A stretch of DNA of 64,000 nucleotides from Azomonas macrocytogenes (GCF_014191985.1 NZ_JACHXI010000016.1:1-64000); one strand, 5' to 3'; positions 23,274 through 34,027 are shown, counted from the first letter of the stretch. The notes: generated by a model from the sequence alone, not told the origin. Program-made: numbers and translations.

Positions 23274-25295
23274 TCACTCGAACTCGAGTTTCTGCTCGCC
23301 GTAAATGCACACTTGATCGTGCATAGGGTTTTCCCTGGCATATATTGCTTGGTCGGCATGCTTGCACAATTCGCGCTCGCTTCGGCCATGCTCGGGGAAG
23401 AGGGCGATACCGATACGGCAAGAAATCTGTAATTGCATGCCATCGAGCAGAAAGGGAATACCCAGGCTACGACTGATTCTTTTCGCAACCATTAACGCCT
23501 CGGCACGATCATTGACCTTGCTCAGCAATACCACGAATTCGTCGCCACCAATTCTGGCTGCCAGTGTATCCACGGTGTACAGGCAAGCCTGGATGCGTCT
23601 GGCCGTATCTTGCAGTAGCCGGTCACCTGTAGCATGACCATGGTTGTCGTTGATCAGCCGGAAGTGATTCAGATTGATGAACAGGATCGCCAGGCCATGC
23701 TGTTCGCGTTGTGCCACAGCGAGCGCCTGTTGCAGATGCTCGCTGAATAGCGCCCAATTCGGTAAGTCTGTGAGTGAATCATGTTGAGCCATATGGCGGA
23801 TTTTCTGCTCGGCCTGGCGACGATTGCTGATGTTACGACTCATACCGAGCAGGCCGATATAAGCTCCGTGGCGGTTGCGCATGGCGGAGACTTTTACTTC
23901 GATCCAAACCGTGGAGCCATTCCGACATGGCTGTTCCAGCTCTGTATGTAAATCAGGTACATCTTTACCATGGCGCAGCTTGCCGAGAATCTTGCGTAAC
24001 TGCCGACGAACCGTAGTGGTCGATTGTGGTACCAAGGCTTCGTCGAGGCTCTGGCGCATCGTTTCAGCCGCGCTGTAACCGCGTAGTTTGAACACTGATG
24101 GGCTCATATAGGTACATTTACCCTGTAAATCCAGGGTCCAGAGTACCTCGGTAATATTATCGGCCAGCAAGTGCAGGCGTTCTTCACTGATGCGCAGGGC
24201 TTGTTCCGCTTGCTGGCTATAGTGCAGCGCCTGTCTTAGCCGTCGATTGATATACCAGCTATAGATAGTTATGAGGGCAGCCAGCAGCAATAGCACTGCC
24301 CCTATGGATAACCATGTCCGGTCGATGATCGGAGTGTTGCTCTGGTAGAGAAAGCCTTTAAGATCGAAGTGTTGAGGCATCAAGCCCAGAGAGGCATAGA
24401 CCTGGGCGATATACTCCCAGCGAGCTGGATTCATATAGCCGATTTCAACCAGTTCCGGTTGTATCAGGGTGCGCATCTGGTCCGCCTGGTACTGGTAGAA
24501 ATCCAGCGGATATTTTTTCTGCGAATAATGGGCGTTGATAAGCGCAGCGATCTCCTGAGGATGTCTGATCGCATAGCGCCAACCACGCAGAGTCGCTTCG
24601 CGGAAGGCTTCTACCTGGTCGGGATGCTGGTCGATTTCGCCTTCACTGGTAAAAAGATTGTCGCCGTAAAAATCGATGCCGACCGAGCGGGAAGTATAGA
24701 GTTGGAATGGCACTCCGGCTTGGGTCAGATAATAAGGCTCTTGGGTAATATTGCCGGAAATGGCATCGGCGCGGCCATTGATCAACTCCTGCGAGGCCGG
24801 ATTTTCCGTACTGCTGAATATGCTTTCCAGTGAGGCGCCCTGTTGTCGCAAGTAAACCAGTAATTCATTGCTGTTCGGGCCCAGCAATATGCGTTTACCT
24901 GCAAGGTTTTGCGGCAGAGGCGTCGCCTGATTCTGGCGAACGATCAGCACCAAAGGGGAATACTGCTGGATTGCTGCCAGTGCCACTACCTGCAGACCGG
25001 CGTAGCGAGCCAGCAGTAGATTGGCAGCTCCAACCCCATACTGCGCCGAGCCGTTGACTACCTGGCGAATCGGATTTATATCGGGCGTTGCCTCGCGGAT
25101 ATCCACATCCAACCCAGCTTCCCAGTAGTAACCTTTCTCACGGGCGGCGTAATAGCCGGCGAAACGGAAGCTGTGAAAGCTGCTTAACTGCAGTACTACT
25201 CGCTGCAGATCGTCTGCCGCTTCGATACGGGGAGCACTCAAGGCAAATATAAAGGCTAAGAAATGGGGAGCTCGGGAAAAATGACGCAACAGCAT
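23274..25295 (-). CDS. Solute-binding/PAS/GGDEF sensor protein
   Basis: 673 residues from the ATG at 25295. Order: signal peptide; periplasmic NMT1/THI5-like solute-binding domain (about 30-290, SSFHSFRFAGYYAAREKGYYWEAGLDVDI); membrane helix (about 318-338, SIGAVLLLLAALITIYSWYI); PAS/PAC domain (about 365-480, LHLLADNITEVLWTLDLQGK); GGDEF domain with the motif at 583-587. It probably senses a small amine or pyrimidine-like ligand and signals through c-di-GMP. The metal-binding Asp of the usual IDLD motif is Asn here (FINLNHF, Asn541), and no RxxD inhibition site precedes GGDEF, so cyclase activity is uncertain. A GTG at 25334 is the alternative start. Confidence 0.85.
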   Translation of the reverse strand: MLLRHFSRAPHFLAFIFALSAPRIEAADDLQRVVLQLSSFHSFRFAGYYAAREKGYYWEAGLDVDIREATPDINPIRQVVNGSAQYGVGAANLLLARYAGLQVVALAAIQQYSPLVLIVRQNQATPLPQNLAGKRILLGPNSNELLVYLRQQGASLESIFSSTENPASQELINGRADAISGNITQEPYYLTQAGVPFQLYTSRSVGIDFYGDNLFTSEGEIDQHPDQVEAFREATLRGWRYAIRHPQEIAALINAHYSQKKYPLDFYQYQADQMRTLIQPELVEIGYMNPARWEYIAQVYASLGLMPQHFDLKGFLYQSNTPIIDRTWLSIGAVLLLLAALITIYSWYINRRLRQALHYSQQAEQALRISEERLHLLADNITEVLWTLDLQGKCTYMSPSVFKLRGYSAAETMRQSLDEALVPQSTTTVRRQLRKILGKLRHGKDVPDLHTELEQPCRNGSTVWIEVKVSAMRNRHGAYIGLLGMSRNISNRRQAEQKIRHMAQHDSLTDLPNWALFSEHLQQALAVAQREQHGLAILFINLNHFRLINDNHGHATGDRLLQDTARRIQACLYTVDTLAARIGGDEFVVLLSKVNDRAEALMVAKRISRSLGIPFLLDGMQLQISCRIGIALFPEHGRSERELCKHADQAIYARENPMHDQVCIYGEQKLEFE

Positions 25296-25707
25296 ATTCC
25301 AATCACATTCTTGTGGCCTGAATAAGGCGTGCACAATAGGAAGATAAAGCGGCTAATTCATTTATTTGCCATTTTAACGTCGATTGTTCGCCAGTCCCAC
25401 TGGGAATGCCAGAATTCTGTCCTGAAGAGTAATTTTGTTGATATATAAAAATAATATTTAAAAAACATCTATTGATAGATTGCTACCAGGCAGCATTCTG
25501 TTTTTCTGCGGCAAGGGTAATTCGGACGAAATCCGGATGCGGAGAAAGGAACCACCGACAAGTGAACATCGTTTACGCTGTTTGGAGACGGCCGGCAATC
25601 GCTTGAGAATGTCGCAACACGGGGAGAATCCGGTATTTCAGGCAGAATAGAAAAGTTCTGGGCTCTATACCTGGACCATTCGCCCACATATTGAGAGAGG
25701 CACTATA
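25296..25707. other. AT-rich divergent intergenic region
   Basis: About 410 bp between the GGDEF sensor and the KAS III gene. The left half is very AT-rich (around 25440-25480) and likely contains divergent promoters. No coding potential and no clear operator were recognised. Confidence 0.4.
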
Positions 25708-26829
25708 GTGTTCGATGTCGTTATCAGTGGTACTGGTCTTTACCACCCGCCTTACAGTATTTCCAACGAAGAGCTGGTTACCTCCTTCAATACTTTCGTC
25801 GAGTGCTACAATCGCAAGCATGTGCTCTCCATCGAGGAAGGGAAGATTCAGCCGCTGGTCGAATCCAGCGCTGCCTTCATCGAAAAGGCTTCGGGTATCA
25901 AGAGCCGTTTCGTGACTGACAAGGATGGCATTCTCGACCCGGAACGCATGACGCCAAGGGTTCCTGAGCGTAATAACGAACAGTGGTCGATCCTTTGTGA
26001 GATGTCAGTCAAGGCTGCCAAGGACGCACTGGCTCGTGCTGGCCGAACATCGAGGGATATCGATGGAGTGATCGTGGCCTGTTCCAATTTGCAGCGCGCC
26101 TATCCTGCCATCGCCATCGAGGTCCAGGCAGCGCTGGGAATCCAGGGTTTTGGCTTCGACATGAATGTCGCTTGCTCGTCGGCCACTTTCGGTTTGCAGA
26201 CGGCAGCCAATTGCGTACGTCTTGGCCAGGCCCGGGCCATCTTGCTGATTGATCCGGAAATCTGTACGGGGCATCTCAACTTTCGCGACCGCGATAGCCA
26301 TTTTATCTTCGGCGACGCCTGTACGGCCATGCTCATTGAGCGGACCGACCTGGCCAGCTCTTCGTATCAATGGGAAATAGTTGGCAGCAAGTTGGTTACG
26401 CGTTTTTCAAACAATATCCGTAACAACTTCGGTTTTCTCAATCGTTGTGGTGAAGAAGGAATTGGCGCGCTGGACAAACTGTTCATGCAGGAGGGGCGCA
26501 AGGTCTTCAAGGAAGTCTGTCCGATGGTGGCCGAATTGATCGGCGGACATCTGCATGAAAATGCCATTCCGATTGAATCGATCAAGCGTTTCTGGCTGCA
26601 TCAGGCTAACCTGAATATGAATCAACTGATTACACGCAAGTTGTTGGGGCGCGATCCTTCGATAGATGAGGCGCCAGTCATTCTCGATACCTATGCCAAT
26701 ACCAGTTCCGCTGGCTCGGTGATTGCCTTCCACTTACATCAGGATGATTTGCCGAGCGGTAGCCTGGGCGTTCTCAGCTCGTTCGGTGCCGGATACTCGG
26801 TAGGTAGCGTCATTCTGCGTAAGCGTTGA
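25708..26829 (+). CDS. Beta-ketoacyl-ACP synthase III family protein (PA3286-like)
   Basis: 373 residues, GTG start preceded by AGAGAGG. The thiolase-fold triad is visible: Cys156 in MNVACSSATFG, His298 in WLHQANLNMNQ and Asn331 in TYANTSSAGS. It is longer than FabH (about 320) and resembles the P. aeruginosa enzyme PA3286, reported to shunt medium-chain acyl-CoA from beta-oxidation into fatty acid synthesis; that assignment is from memory. The FemAB-like gene follows 54 bp downstream on the same strand. Confidence 0.87.
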   Translation: MFDVVISGTGLYHPPYSISNEELVTSFNTFVECYNRKHVLSIEEGKIQPLVESSAAFIEKASGIKSRFVTDKDGILDPERMTPRVPERNNEQWSILCEMSVKAAKDALARAGRTSRDIDGVIVACSNLQRAYPAIAIEVQAALGIQGFGFDMNVACSSATFGLQTAANCVRLGQARAILLIDPEICTGHLNFRDRDSHFIFGDACTAMLIERTDLASSSYQWEIVGSKLVTRFSNNIRNNFGFLNRCGEEGIGALDKLFMQEGRKVFKEVCPMVAELIGGHLHENAIPIESIKRFWLHQANLNMNQLITRKLLGRDPSIDEAPVILDTYANTSSAGSVIAFHLHQDDLPSGSLGVLSSFGAGYSVGSVILRKR

Positions 26830-26883
26830 TGCAGACTGCTGGCAGGGTTTTTTTCTGTAACGGAAAACAGCACACTTGGACCC

Positions 26884-28011
26884 ATGCCTATCAAGACGAT
26901 TTTTTCGCTTGCCGAGATCGAGCCTGCACGCTGGGATGCATTGTTACCGTCATTCCAACCTTTTCTTCGCCATGCCTTTCTGTCGACCCTGGAAGAAAGT
27001 GGCTGTGTTGGCGGCAAGACAGGTTGGCGTCCCGAGCACCGTCTGTCGTTTGATGCGCAGGGCCGGCTACAAGCGGCACTACCTTTGTATCGCAAGCGAC
27101 ATTCCTATGGGGAATACGTATTCGACTGGGCTTGGGCCGACGCCTGCCAGCAGGCCGGAATTGCCTACTATCCGAAACTATTATGTGGCATACCGTTCTC
27201 ACCGGTAGCCGGTGCACGTTTGCTGGGTGATTGCGGAGCAGTGGGCGAATTGCTTGACACGCTGACGGGGTCGTTGGCGGAGCAGGGCATATCCAGCCTG
27301 CACATAAACTTCACCGCAGCGGCCACCGATGCAGTGATCCTGGATCGCGCCGGCTGGCTGGAGCGGATCGGCTGCCAGTTTCACTGGCATAACCGCGAAT
27401 ATCGGGACTTTAAGGATTTCCTTGATGCCTTGGCGTCGCGCAAGCGTAAGCAGATGCGCAAGGAACGTGAGCAGGTTGCGGGGCAGGGCATCGAGTTCGA
27501 CTGGCGCGCTGGAGGCGAGCTGAGCGAGGCAGACTGGGATTTTGTGTATGCCTGTTATGCGAACACCTACGAGGCTCGCGGTCAGGCACCTTATCTTACC
27601 CGTGATTTTTTCAGTATGCTGGCCGAACGCATGCCCGAAGCAATCCGTGTGGTGATAGCGCGCCAGTCAGGCCGTTCGGTGGCCATGGCATTCTGTCTGA
27701 CCGATGGAGAAAGTCTATACGGACGTTATTGGGGGTGCCTGGCTGAGTTCGACCGGTTGCATTTCGAGACCTGCTTCTATCAGGGCATCGAATATGCGAT
27801 CGTCCAGGGTATTCGCCGGTTCGATGCTGGCGCTCAGGGTGAGCACAAGCTGATCCGCGGTTTCGAACCGGTTATCACTCGATCCTGGCATTATCTCGTA
27901 CACCCCGGCTTGCGCCGGGCAGTGGCGGATTTTCTGGTGCACGAGAAGGAAGGCATACAACAATATGTCGCGTCGGCATGGGAAGCCTTGCCGTATCGGC
28001 AGCAGGAATAG
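26884..28011 (+). CDS. FemAB-like/GNAT-fold protein (DUF482 type)
   Basis: 375 residues. The double acyltransferase fold of the peptidogalycan/DUF482 family is indicated by WDALLPSFQPFLRHAFLSTLEESGCVG at the N-terminus, GWRPEHRL, SRKRKQMRKEREQV in the middle and GRYWGCLAEFDRLHFETCFYQGIEYAI with FDAGAQGEHKLIRGFEP near the end. Acyl donor and acceptor are unknown. Its place just after the KAS III gene may mean that both act on acyl groups, which is inference. Confidence 0.8.
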   Translation: MPIKTIFSLAEIEPARWDALLPSFQPFLRHAFLSTLEESGCVGGKTGWRPEHRLSFDAQGRLQAALPLYRKRHSYGEYVFDWAWADACQQAGIAYYPKLLCGIPFSPVAGARLLGDCGAVGELLDTLTGSLAEQGISSLHINFTAAATDAVILDRAGWLERIGCQFHWHNREYRDFKDFLDALASRKRKQMRKEREQVAGQGIEFDWRAGGELSEADWDFVYACYANTYEARGQAPYLTRDFFSMLAERMPEAIRVVIARQSGRSVAMAFCLTDGESLYGRYWGCLAEFDRLHFETCFYQGIEYAIVQGIRRFDAGAQGEHKLIRGFEPVITRSWHYLVHPGLRRAVADFLVHEKEGIQQYVASAWEALPYRQQE

Positions 28012-28048
28012 ACCAATCGGTTGGATCCCGTGACAACGATTATCTGCT

Positions 28049-28792
28049 TTATGTTTCGGTAGCTCGTTCCAGCAACGAGAAAGGCGCCAGTCTGCAGCCG
28101 CGTTCATTGGCTTCAAGGGCCCAGCCTCGACAGTCCCAGTCTCCCAGGACGATACGTTGTGCCGGTTGGCCATCGATCTTCAGGTCATGAATGGCGGGGC
28201 GATGGGTATGCCCATGAATCAGGACGCGTACGCCATGACGAAGCATTGTTTGCGTCACGGCTTCGGGGGTGACGTCGATGATTTCGCGAGCCGCCTCCTG
28301 TGTATGCATGCGGCTGGCTTCGCGAATCTTGCGTGCCATGTTGCGTCGGATCGAGAGTGGCAGGCGCCTGATGAAAAAAAGTGAGAGCGGATTACGAATC
28401 TGCCTGCGTTTGCGCTGATAGACCTCATCGCGGGTACAAAGCTCGTCGCCATGCAACAGCAGAACCGGTTCGCCCTGAATTCTGATTACACAATGCCCTT
28501 TGAGCAGGGTGCAGCCGGCTTCACGGCAAAAACGTCGCCCCAGCATGAAATCGCGATTCCCATGCATCAGGAATATCTGGGTACCACTGTCGGCCACACG
28601 ACGTAGAGCACGGGCGATAGAGTGATGGTATTCGTTCATTCCGTCGTCCCCGATCCAGACTTCGAAAAAATCGCCAAGGATATAAAGTGCTTCGGCGTGA
28701 ATGGCACGTTTTTCCAGAAAGCGCAGGAATGCCTGGGTAATATCCGGGCGACCTTCTTCGAGGTGCAGGTCGGAGATGAACAGAATGCTCAT
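28049..28792 (-). CDS. lpxH: UDP-2,3-diacylglucosamine diphosphatase
   Basis: 247 residues. It hydrolyses UDP-2,3-diacylglucosamine to lipid X in lipid A synthesis, at the inner face of the membrane. Calcineurin-type metal ligands are visible: FISDLHLEE (Asp8, His10), [32 protein letters not shown] and [10 protein letters not shown]. It ends three bases before the start side of ppiB's stop region on the same strand, in the usual ppiB-lpxH arrangement. Confidence 0.95.
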   Translation of the reverse strand: MSILFISDLHLEEGRPDITQAFLRFLEKRAIHAEALYILGDFFEVWIGDDGMNEYHHSIARALRRVADSGTQIFLMHGNRDFMLGRRFCREAGCTLLKGHCVIRIQGEPVLLLHGDELCTRDEVYQRKRRQIRNPLSLFFIRRLPLSIRRNMARKIREASRMHTQEAAREIIDVTPEAVTQTMLRHGVRVLIHGHTHRPAIHDLKIDGQPAQRIVLGDWDCRGWALEANERGCRLAPFSLLERATET

Positions 28793-28795
28793 GGA

Positions 28796-29293
28796 TCAAT
28801 CGGCCAGCAGTTCGGCGCGTTCGATGACCACATCATCCACTGGCACATCCTGATGCCCAGCGCGAGACGAGGTTTTCACGTTCTTGATGCGGTCGACCAC
28901 ATCCAGACCTTCCACTACTTCGCCAAAAACAGCATAACCCCAGCCCTGGGCAGTCGGGGCAGTGTGATCGAGAAAGGTGTTGTCGGCGACATTGATGAAG
29001 AATTGCGCTGAAGCTGAATGCGGGTCCATGGTGCGTGCCATAGCGACAGTGCCGATCTTGTTGGAAAGGCCGTTGTTGGCTTCATTCTTGATTGGTGCAC
29101 TGGTCGGCTTCTGCTTCATATTGGTGTCGAAGCCGCCACCTTGGATCATGAAGTTGCCGATGACACGATGGAAAATAGTGCCATCGTAATGGCCGTTTTT
29201 CACGTACTCCTTGAAATTGGTAGCGGTTTCCGGCGCTTTTTCTTCATCAAGTTTGATAGTAATGATGCCATGGTTAGTATGTAGCTTGATCAT
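28796..29293 (-). CDS. ppiB: Cytoplasmic peptidyl-prolyl cis-trans isomerase B (cyclophilin)
   Basis: 165 residues. The cyclophilin core is intact: [20 protein letters not shown] with the catalytic Arg, [39 protein letters not shown] and [19 protein letters not shown]. There is no signal peptide, so this is the cytoplasmic form. It precedes lpxH on the same strand and is divergent from glnS, as in other pseudomonads. Confidence 0.95.
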   Translation of the reverse strand: MIKLHTNHGIITIKLDEEKAPETATNFKEYVKNGHYDGTIFHRVIGNFMIQGGGFDTNMKQKPTSAPIKNEANNGLSNKIGTVAMARTMDPHSASAQFFINVADNTFLDHTAPTAQGWGYAVFGEVVEGLDVVDRIKNVKTSSRAGHQDVPVDDVVIERAELLAD

Positions 29294-29477
29294 CAGGATT
29301 CCTTGGTTTTGATTGGTATGGTGATCAACAGAGACGGTATACAGGCAGTACTGCCGGCCCGAAGGCCACGCCGGGCAAGCGCTTTACTCTGTCAGGGGCT
29401 GAATGTGTTGGTTATGATAAGCACTTTGTACCGGCTGGCCTACCCTGACCGGTGTCGACATTTCCCTCAAGGATCTT

Positions 29478-31145
29478 ATGAGCAAGCCCCAGACTCCCGC
29501 TGCTGCGAATTTCCTCCGCCCAATCGTCCAGGCTGACCTGGAGTCGGGTAAGCATTCGAAAGTCGTTACGCGTTTTCCACCTGAGCCTAACGGTTATCTG
29601 CATATCGGCCATGCCAAGTCGATTTGTCTCAACTTCGGGCTTGCCCAGGAGTTTGGGGGCGATTGTAATCTGCGCTTCGACGATACCAACCCGGCCAAGG
29701 AGGATCAGGAATACATCGATGCCATCAAGCGCGATGTCGAATGGCTGGGCTTTAAATGGGCCGGGCAGGAACGCTATGCCTCGAATTATTTCGATCAGTT
29801 GCATGAGTGGGCCGTTCATCTGATTAAGAGCGGCAAGGCTTATGTTTGCGACTTGTCTGCGGATGAGGCGCGAGAGTATCGCGGTACGCTGACTGAATCG
29901 GGACGTAACAGCCCTTACCGCGACCGGTCGGTAGTGGAAAATCTCGACCTGTTCGCTCGTATGCGGGCTGGTGAATATGCCGATGGCGAAAAGGTGCTGC
30001 GTGCCAGGATCGACATGAGTTCGCCGAACATGAATCTGCGTGACCCGATTCTCTATCGTATCCGTCATGCGCATCACCATCAGACGGGCGACAAGTGGTG
30101 TATCTACCCGAGCTACGATTTCACCCATGGGCAGTCCGATGCCATTGAGGGCATCACACATTCCATCTGTACGTTGGAGTTCGAAGACCATCGGCCATTG
30201 TACGAGTGGTTCCTCGCCAATCTGCCAGTACCGGCGCATCCGCGTCAGTATGAATTTGCCCGGCTTAACCTTAACTACACCATTACTAGCAAGCGCAAGC
30301 TCAAGCAATTGGTAGATGAAAAGCATGTCAGTGGCTGGGATGATCCACGCATGTCGACGCTTTCCGGCTATCGCCGGCGCGGCTATACGCCAGCGTCTAT
30401 CCGCAACTTCTGCGACATGATCGGGGTGAATCGTGCTGGCGGTCTGGTTGATATCGGTATGCTGGAGTTTGCCATTCGAGAAGATCTGGACGCCAATGCT
30501 CCGCGAGCCATGTGCGTGCTGCGCCCGCTCAAGGTAGTCATAATCAACTATCCCGAAGGGCAGGTGGAAAATCTCGAGTTGGTGCGTCATCCCAAGCAGG
30601 ACATGGGGGTACGTGTAGTGCCATTTTCCCGCGAACTTTATATCGATCATGATGACTATCAGGAAAACCCACCAAAAGGCTACAAACGCCTGGAACCGGG
30701 TGGTGAAGTGCGTTTGCGTGGCAGCTATGTGATCCGGGCTGAACAGGCTATCAAAGATACCGAAGGTAATATCCTTGAGTTGCACTGCAGCTACGACCCA
30801 GACACTCTCGGTAAAAATCCTGAGGGCCGTAAGGTCAAGGGCGTGATTCACTGGGTGCCTGCACAAGACAGTATCGAGTGCGAGGTGCGCTTGTATGATC
30901 GCCTTTTCCGTTCGCCTAACCCGGAAAAAACGGAGGAGGGCGGCAGCTTCCTGGATAATATCAACCCGGATTCGCTGGTCGTGCTCAAAGGGTGCCGAGC
31001 CGAACCTTCATTGAGGCTGGCAACACAGGAAGACCGTTTTCAATTTGAACGCGAAGGGTACTTTTGTATCGATCCCAAGAACAGCCAGCCGAACGCACCA
31101 GTATTCAATCGTACGGTGACTCTTCGTGACTCCTGGGGGCAATGA
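29478..31145 (+). CDS. glnS: Glutaminyl-tRNA synthetase
   Basis: 555 residues, class I synthetase. The HIGH motif lies in [17 protein letters not shown] (residues 42-45), and the KMSKS equivalent is in [31 protein letters not shown] is the GlnRS-specific stretch, and the C-terminal anticodon-binding beta barrels are full length. The stop overlaps the in-frame ATG doublet of cysS, so translation is probably coupled. Confidence 0.96.
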   Translation: MSKPQTPAAANFLRPIVQADLESGKHSKVVTRFPPEPNGYLHIGHAKSICLNFGLAQEFGGDCNLRFDDTNPAKEDQEYIDAIKRDVEWLGFKWAGQERYASNYFDQLHEWAVHLIKSGKAYVCDLSADEAREYRGTLTESGRNSPYRDRSVVENLDLFARMRAGEYADGEKVLRARIDMSSPNMNLRDPILYRIRHAHHHQTGDKWCIYPSYDFTHGQSDAIEGITHSICTLEFEDHRPLYEWFLANLPVPAHPRQYEFARLNLNYTITSKRKLKQLVDEKHVSGWDDPRMSTLSGYRRRGYTPASIRNFCDMIGVNRAGGLVDIGMLEFAIREDLDANAPRAMCVLRPLKVVIINYPEGQVENLELVRHPKQDMGVRVVPFSRELYIDHDDYQENPPKGYKRLEPGGEVRLRGSYVIRAEQAIKDTEGNILELHCSYDPDTLGKNPEGRKVKGVIHWVPAQDSIECEVRLYDRLFRSPNPEKTEEGGSFLDNINPDSLVVLKGCRAEPSLRLATQEDRFQFEREGYFCIDPKNSQPNAPVFNRTVTLRDSWGQ

Positions 31146-32533
31146 TGGCACTTTCCATCTACAGCACTCTCAGTAAAACCAAAGAGGCCTTTCGGCCGCT
31201 TCAAGGCAATCGGGTTCGCATGTACGTTTGCGGCATGACCGTGTACGACTACTGTCATATTGGTCACGCCCGGGTGATGGTGACCTTCGATATGGTCGCC
31301 CGCTGGCTACGCTACAGTGGCTATGAGCTGATTTATGTACGCAATATCACCGATGTCGATGACAAGATCATTCGTCGTGCCAATGAAAATGGCGAGCCGT
31401 TTTCTGCTTTGACCGACCGTATGATCACGGCTATGCATGAGGATGAAGCGCGGCTCAATGTCTTGCGTCCCGACGAGGAACCACGCGCAACCGATCATAT
31501 TGCCGGTATGCATGCAATGATCCAGACCTTGGTTGACAAAGAATTTGCCTACGCGCCTGGCAATGGTGATGTCTATTATCGAGTCGGCAAATTTGCCAAT
31601 TATGGCAAGTTGTCACGTCGCCGAATCGAAGAGCTGCGTATCGGCGCGCGTGTCGAAGTGGCGGAAGCCAAGGAAGACCCGTTGGATTTCGTGCTCTGGA
31701 AGGGTGCAAAGCCAGGCGAACCAAGTTGGAATTCTCCTTGGGGGGCCGGGCGACCTGGATGGCATATCGAGTGCTCGGTCATGTCGACCTGCTGCCTGGG
31801 AGATACTTTTGACATTCATGGTGGTGGACCGGATCTGGTTTTTCCGCATCATGAAAACGAGATTGCCCAGAGCGAGGCTGCTACTGGAAAGCCTTACGCT
31901 AATATCTGGATGCATGCGGGGGCTGTGCGTGTCGATGGGGAGAAAATGTCTAAATCACTGGGCAATTTCTTCAGTATTCGCGAAGTTTTGGAAAAATATC
32001 ATCCAGAGGTCGTGCGTTATCTTCTGACTGCCAGCCATTACCGTAGTCCGATCAACTATTCGGAAGAAAGCCTCAGGGAGGCCAAGGGGGCGCTGGAGCG
32101 TTTCTATCATGCTTTAAAAGGTTTGCCACCAGCTGCCGCTGCTGGTGATCAAACCTTTGTCGAGCGTTTTACTGCTGCCATGGATGATGACTTCAATACA
32201 CCGGAAGCCTGTGCAGTACTGTTCGACATGGCACGGGAAATCAATCGTTTGCGTGAGGTAAATATTCCGGCTGCAGCCAGCCTTGCTGCGGGTATGAAGA
32301 AACTTGCCAATCTGCTTGGGGTATTGCTGTTGGAGTCGGACGAGTTCCTGCGTGCAGGGGCCGAGGGCAGAATCGATTCCATTCATGTTGAAGCACTGAT
32401 TGCAGCAAGGCTCAATGCCAGAGCGGAGAAAAACTGGACAGAATCCGACCGAATCCGGGATCAGCTTGCTGCCATGGGGGTTGTACTGGAAGATGGCAAG
32501 GGTGGTACCACATGGCGTCTTGATGCCGAATAA
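31145..32533 (+). CDS. cysS: Cysteinyl-tRNA synthetase
   Basis: 462 residues from the ATG at 31145. A tandem ATG at 31142 is only one base from the GGGGG ribosome-binding sequence, so the second is better spaced. Motifs: [18 protein letters not shown] with the first zinc Cys and [13 protein letters not shown] and [18 protein letters not shown] with further zinc ligands, and [12 protein letters not shown]. It follows glnS directly and converges on folD across a shared terminator. Confidence 0.96.
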   Translation: MALSIYSTLSKTKEAFRPLQGNRVRMYVCGMTVYDYCHIGHARVMVTFDMVARWLRYSGYELIYVRNITDVDDKIIRRANENGEPFSALTDRMITAMHEDEARLNVLRPDEEPRATDHIAGMHAMIQTLVDKEFAYAPGNGDVYYRVGKFANYGKLSRRRIEELRIGARVEVAEAKEDPLDFVLWKGAKPGEPSWNSPWGAGRPGWHIECSVMSTCCLGDTFDIHGGGPDLVFPHHENEIAQSEAATGKPYANIWMHAGAVRVDGEKMSKSLGNFFSIREVLEKYHPEVVRYLLTASHYRSPINYSEESLREAKGALERFYHALKGLPPAAAAGDQTFVERFTAAMDDDFNTPEACAVLFDMAREINRLREVNIPAAASLAAGMKKLANLLGVLLLESDEFLRAGAEGRIDSIHVEALIAARLNARAEKNWTESDRIRDQLAAMGVVLEDGKGGTTWRLDAE

Positions 32534-32536
32534 GAT

Positions 32537-32574
32537 GAAAGAAAGAGACGGTGTTTATGCCGTCTCTTTCTTTC
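32537..32574. terminator. Bidirectional terminator, cysS/folD
   Basis: A perfect 15-bp inverted repeat (32537-32551 with 32560-32574) encloses an 8-base loop. The arms are A-rich at the outer left and T-rich at the outer right, which suits termination from both converging genes. Confidence 0.85.
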
Positions 32575-32578
32575 AGGT

Positions 32579-33433
32579 TCAGGCATGTAACTGCTCAGCA
32601 GCATACAAAGTATTCTCCAGCAGACATGCCCGGGTCATGGGGCCTACACCACCGGGAACTGGTGTGATCCAGCCTGCCCGCTGGGCCGCAGGTTCGAATT
32701 CCACATCGCCGATCAGTCGGCCATCGGCTTGGCGATTGATGCCAACATCTATGACGATCGCTCCCTTCTTGATCCAATCACCCTTGACCAGGCCTGTGAT
32801 ACCGGTTGCAACCACAACCAGATCGGCTCTCTGTACATGTTCGGCAAGGTTACGAGTAAAGCGGTGCGTTACAGTAACAGTGCAGCCTGCCAGCAATAAT
32901 TCGAGTGCCATCGGCCTGCCAACGATATTCGACGCTCCAACCACTACTGCATCCAGACCATGCAGATCGATTCCAGTGCTTTGCAGCAGATTCATGACTC
33001 CTCTCGGCGTACAAGGCTGTAACAGGGGCATACGCTGGGCAAGGCGTCCGATGTTATAAGGGTGAAAACCGTCTACATCCTTGTCAGGCCGAATTCGCTC
33101 GAGTAATTGGGAGGCGTCTAAATGTCTGGGTAAGGGTAGTTGCACCAGTATGCCATCGATGGTCGGATCTTCATTCAAGCTATCAATCAGACTCATCAGA
33201 GCCTTCTGGCTGGTGTCAGCCGGAAGATCATGCGCTACTGAAAGAAATCCAACTTCCTCGCAATCCTTGCGTTTATGAGAGACGTACACCTGCGAGGCAG
33301 GGTCGCTGCCGACCAAGATTACGGCTAATCCAGGTGCTCTCAAATTCTGGCTGTGGCGTTCTGCGACCCGTTTTGCGATGTGCTGGCGGATATTGGCTGC
33401 GATCGTCTTGCCATCGATCAGTTGTGCGGTCAT
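32579..33433 (-). CDS. folD: Bifunctional methylene-THF dehydrogenase/cyclohydrolase
   Basis: 284 residues. It interconverts methylene-, methenyl- and 10-formyl-tetrahydrofolate in one-carbon metabolism. Signatures: [15 protein letters not shown] with the catalytic Lys, [24 protein letters not shown] and the NADP-binding [18 protein letters not shown], ending with [19 protein letters not shown]. Its stop side abuts the terminator shared with cysS. Confidence 0.96.
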   Translation of the reverse strand: MTAQLIDGKTIAANIRQHIAKRVAERHSQNLRAPGLAVILVGSDPASQVYVSHKRKDCEEVGFLSVAHDLPADTSQKALMSLIDSLNEDPTIDGILVQLPLPRHLDASQLLERIRPDKDVDGFHPYNIGRLAQRMPLLQPCTPRGVMNLLQSTGIDLHGLDAVVVGASNIVGRPMALELLLAGCTVTVTHRFTRNLAEHVQRADLVVVATGITGLVKGDWIKKGAIVIDVGINRQADGRLIGDVEFEPAAQRAGWITPVPGGVGPMTRACLLENTLYAAEQLHA

Positions 33434-33567
33434 GACGCTTGGTTAACCATCGGGAAATTTGGAAAAGAAGTCTATATTCTCGCATGGCATCAAGGACAGG
33501 CAAAAGTAGGCAAAGTCAATTGATGAAGTATTTTATCCATGTGGCTGAAATTTTTAGAATATGAAGG

Positions 33568-33596
33568 TTGACGCTTGCTCAGGGGGTCTATAAGAT
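33568..33596 (+). promoter_or_regulatory. tRNA operon promoter
   Basis: TTGACG at 33568-33573 is followed by overlapping -10 candidates, TATAAG (15-base spacer) or TAAGAT (17-base spacer), and a GC-rich discriminator. It lies about 110 bp before tRNA-Arg and is the only good sigma-70 promoter in this gap. Confidence 0.55.
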
Positions 33597-33703
33597 CTGC
33601 CCCGCTTGTCGAGCACAGCCTGTTGCTGAGTACGGTGGCTTTCGAAAGTTATTGTTTTTCGAGGCTGGAGCTTAAGGTTACGAATTCAGTGAATTCGCAT
33701 AAG

Positions 33704-33780
33704 GCGCCCGTAGCTCAGCTGGATAGAGCATCCGCCTTCTAAGCGGATGGTCGCAGGTTCGAGTCCTGCCGGGTGCGCCA
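33704..33780 (+). tRNA. tRNA-Arg (TCT)
   Basis: 77 nt cloverleaf. The acceptor GCGCCCG pairs with CGGGTGC (one G-U), the anticodon loop CTTCTAA gives TCT, GGTTCGAGTCC is the T arm, and the CCA end is encoded. First of three closely spaced tRNA genes. Confidence 0.95.
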
Positions 33781-33814
33781 ATTATGGTGTGGTTACAAGC
33801 GATAGTTGAAAATG

Positions 33815-33890
33815 GTGGGCGTAGCTCAGTTGGTAGAGCACAGGATTGTGGCTCCTGGTGTCGTGGGTTCGATTCCCATCGTCCACCCCA
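33815..33890 (+). tRNA. tRNA-His (GTG)
   Basis: 76 nt plus the extra 5' G (G-1) at 33814, which faces C73 at 33887. The acceptor GTGGGCG pairs with CGTCCAC, the anticodon stem-loop CAGGATTGTGGCTCCTG gives GTG, and CCA is encoded at 33888-33890. Confidence 0.95.
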
Positions 33891-33942
33891 TATTCAAGCG
33901 ACAGATAATCAGCCTGGCGCATCTATTAGATATTTTGAATCC

Positions 33943-34027
33943 GCGGACGTGGTGGAATTGGTAGACACGCTGGATTTAGGTTCCAGTGCCGCAAGGTGTG
34001 AGAGTTCGAGTCTCTCCGTCCGCACCA
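33943..34027 (+). tRNA. tRNA-Leu (TAG)
   Basis: 85 nt class II tRNA with a long variable arm. The acceptor GCGGACG pairs with CGTCCGC, the anticodon loop TTTAGGT gives TAG, and CCA is encoded at 34025-34027. It is the last intact core gene before the accessory island. Confidence 0.95.

Noticed and set aside
22687-23421. Open frame antisense to pbpG
   Set aside because: Opposite a clear penicillin-binding protein gene and without homologous features.
29412-30866. 484-codon open frame antisense to glnS
   Set aside because: Shadow of a highly conserved gene; no ribosome-binding site, no domain, odd composition.
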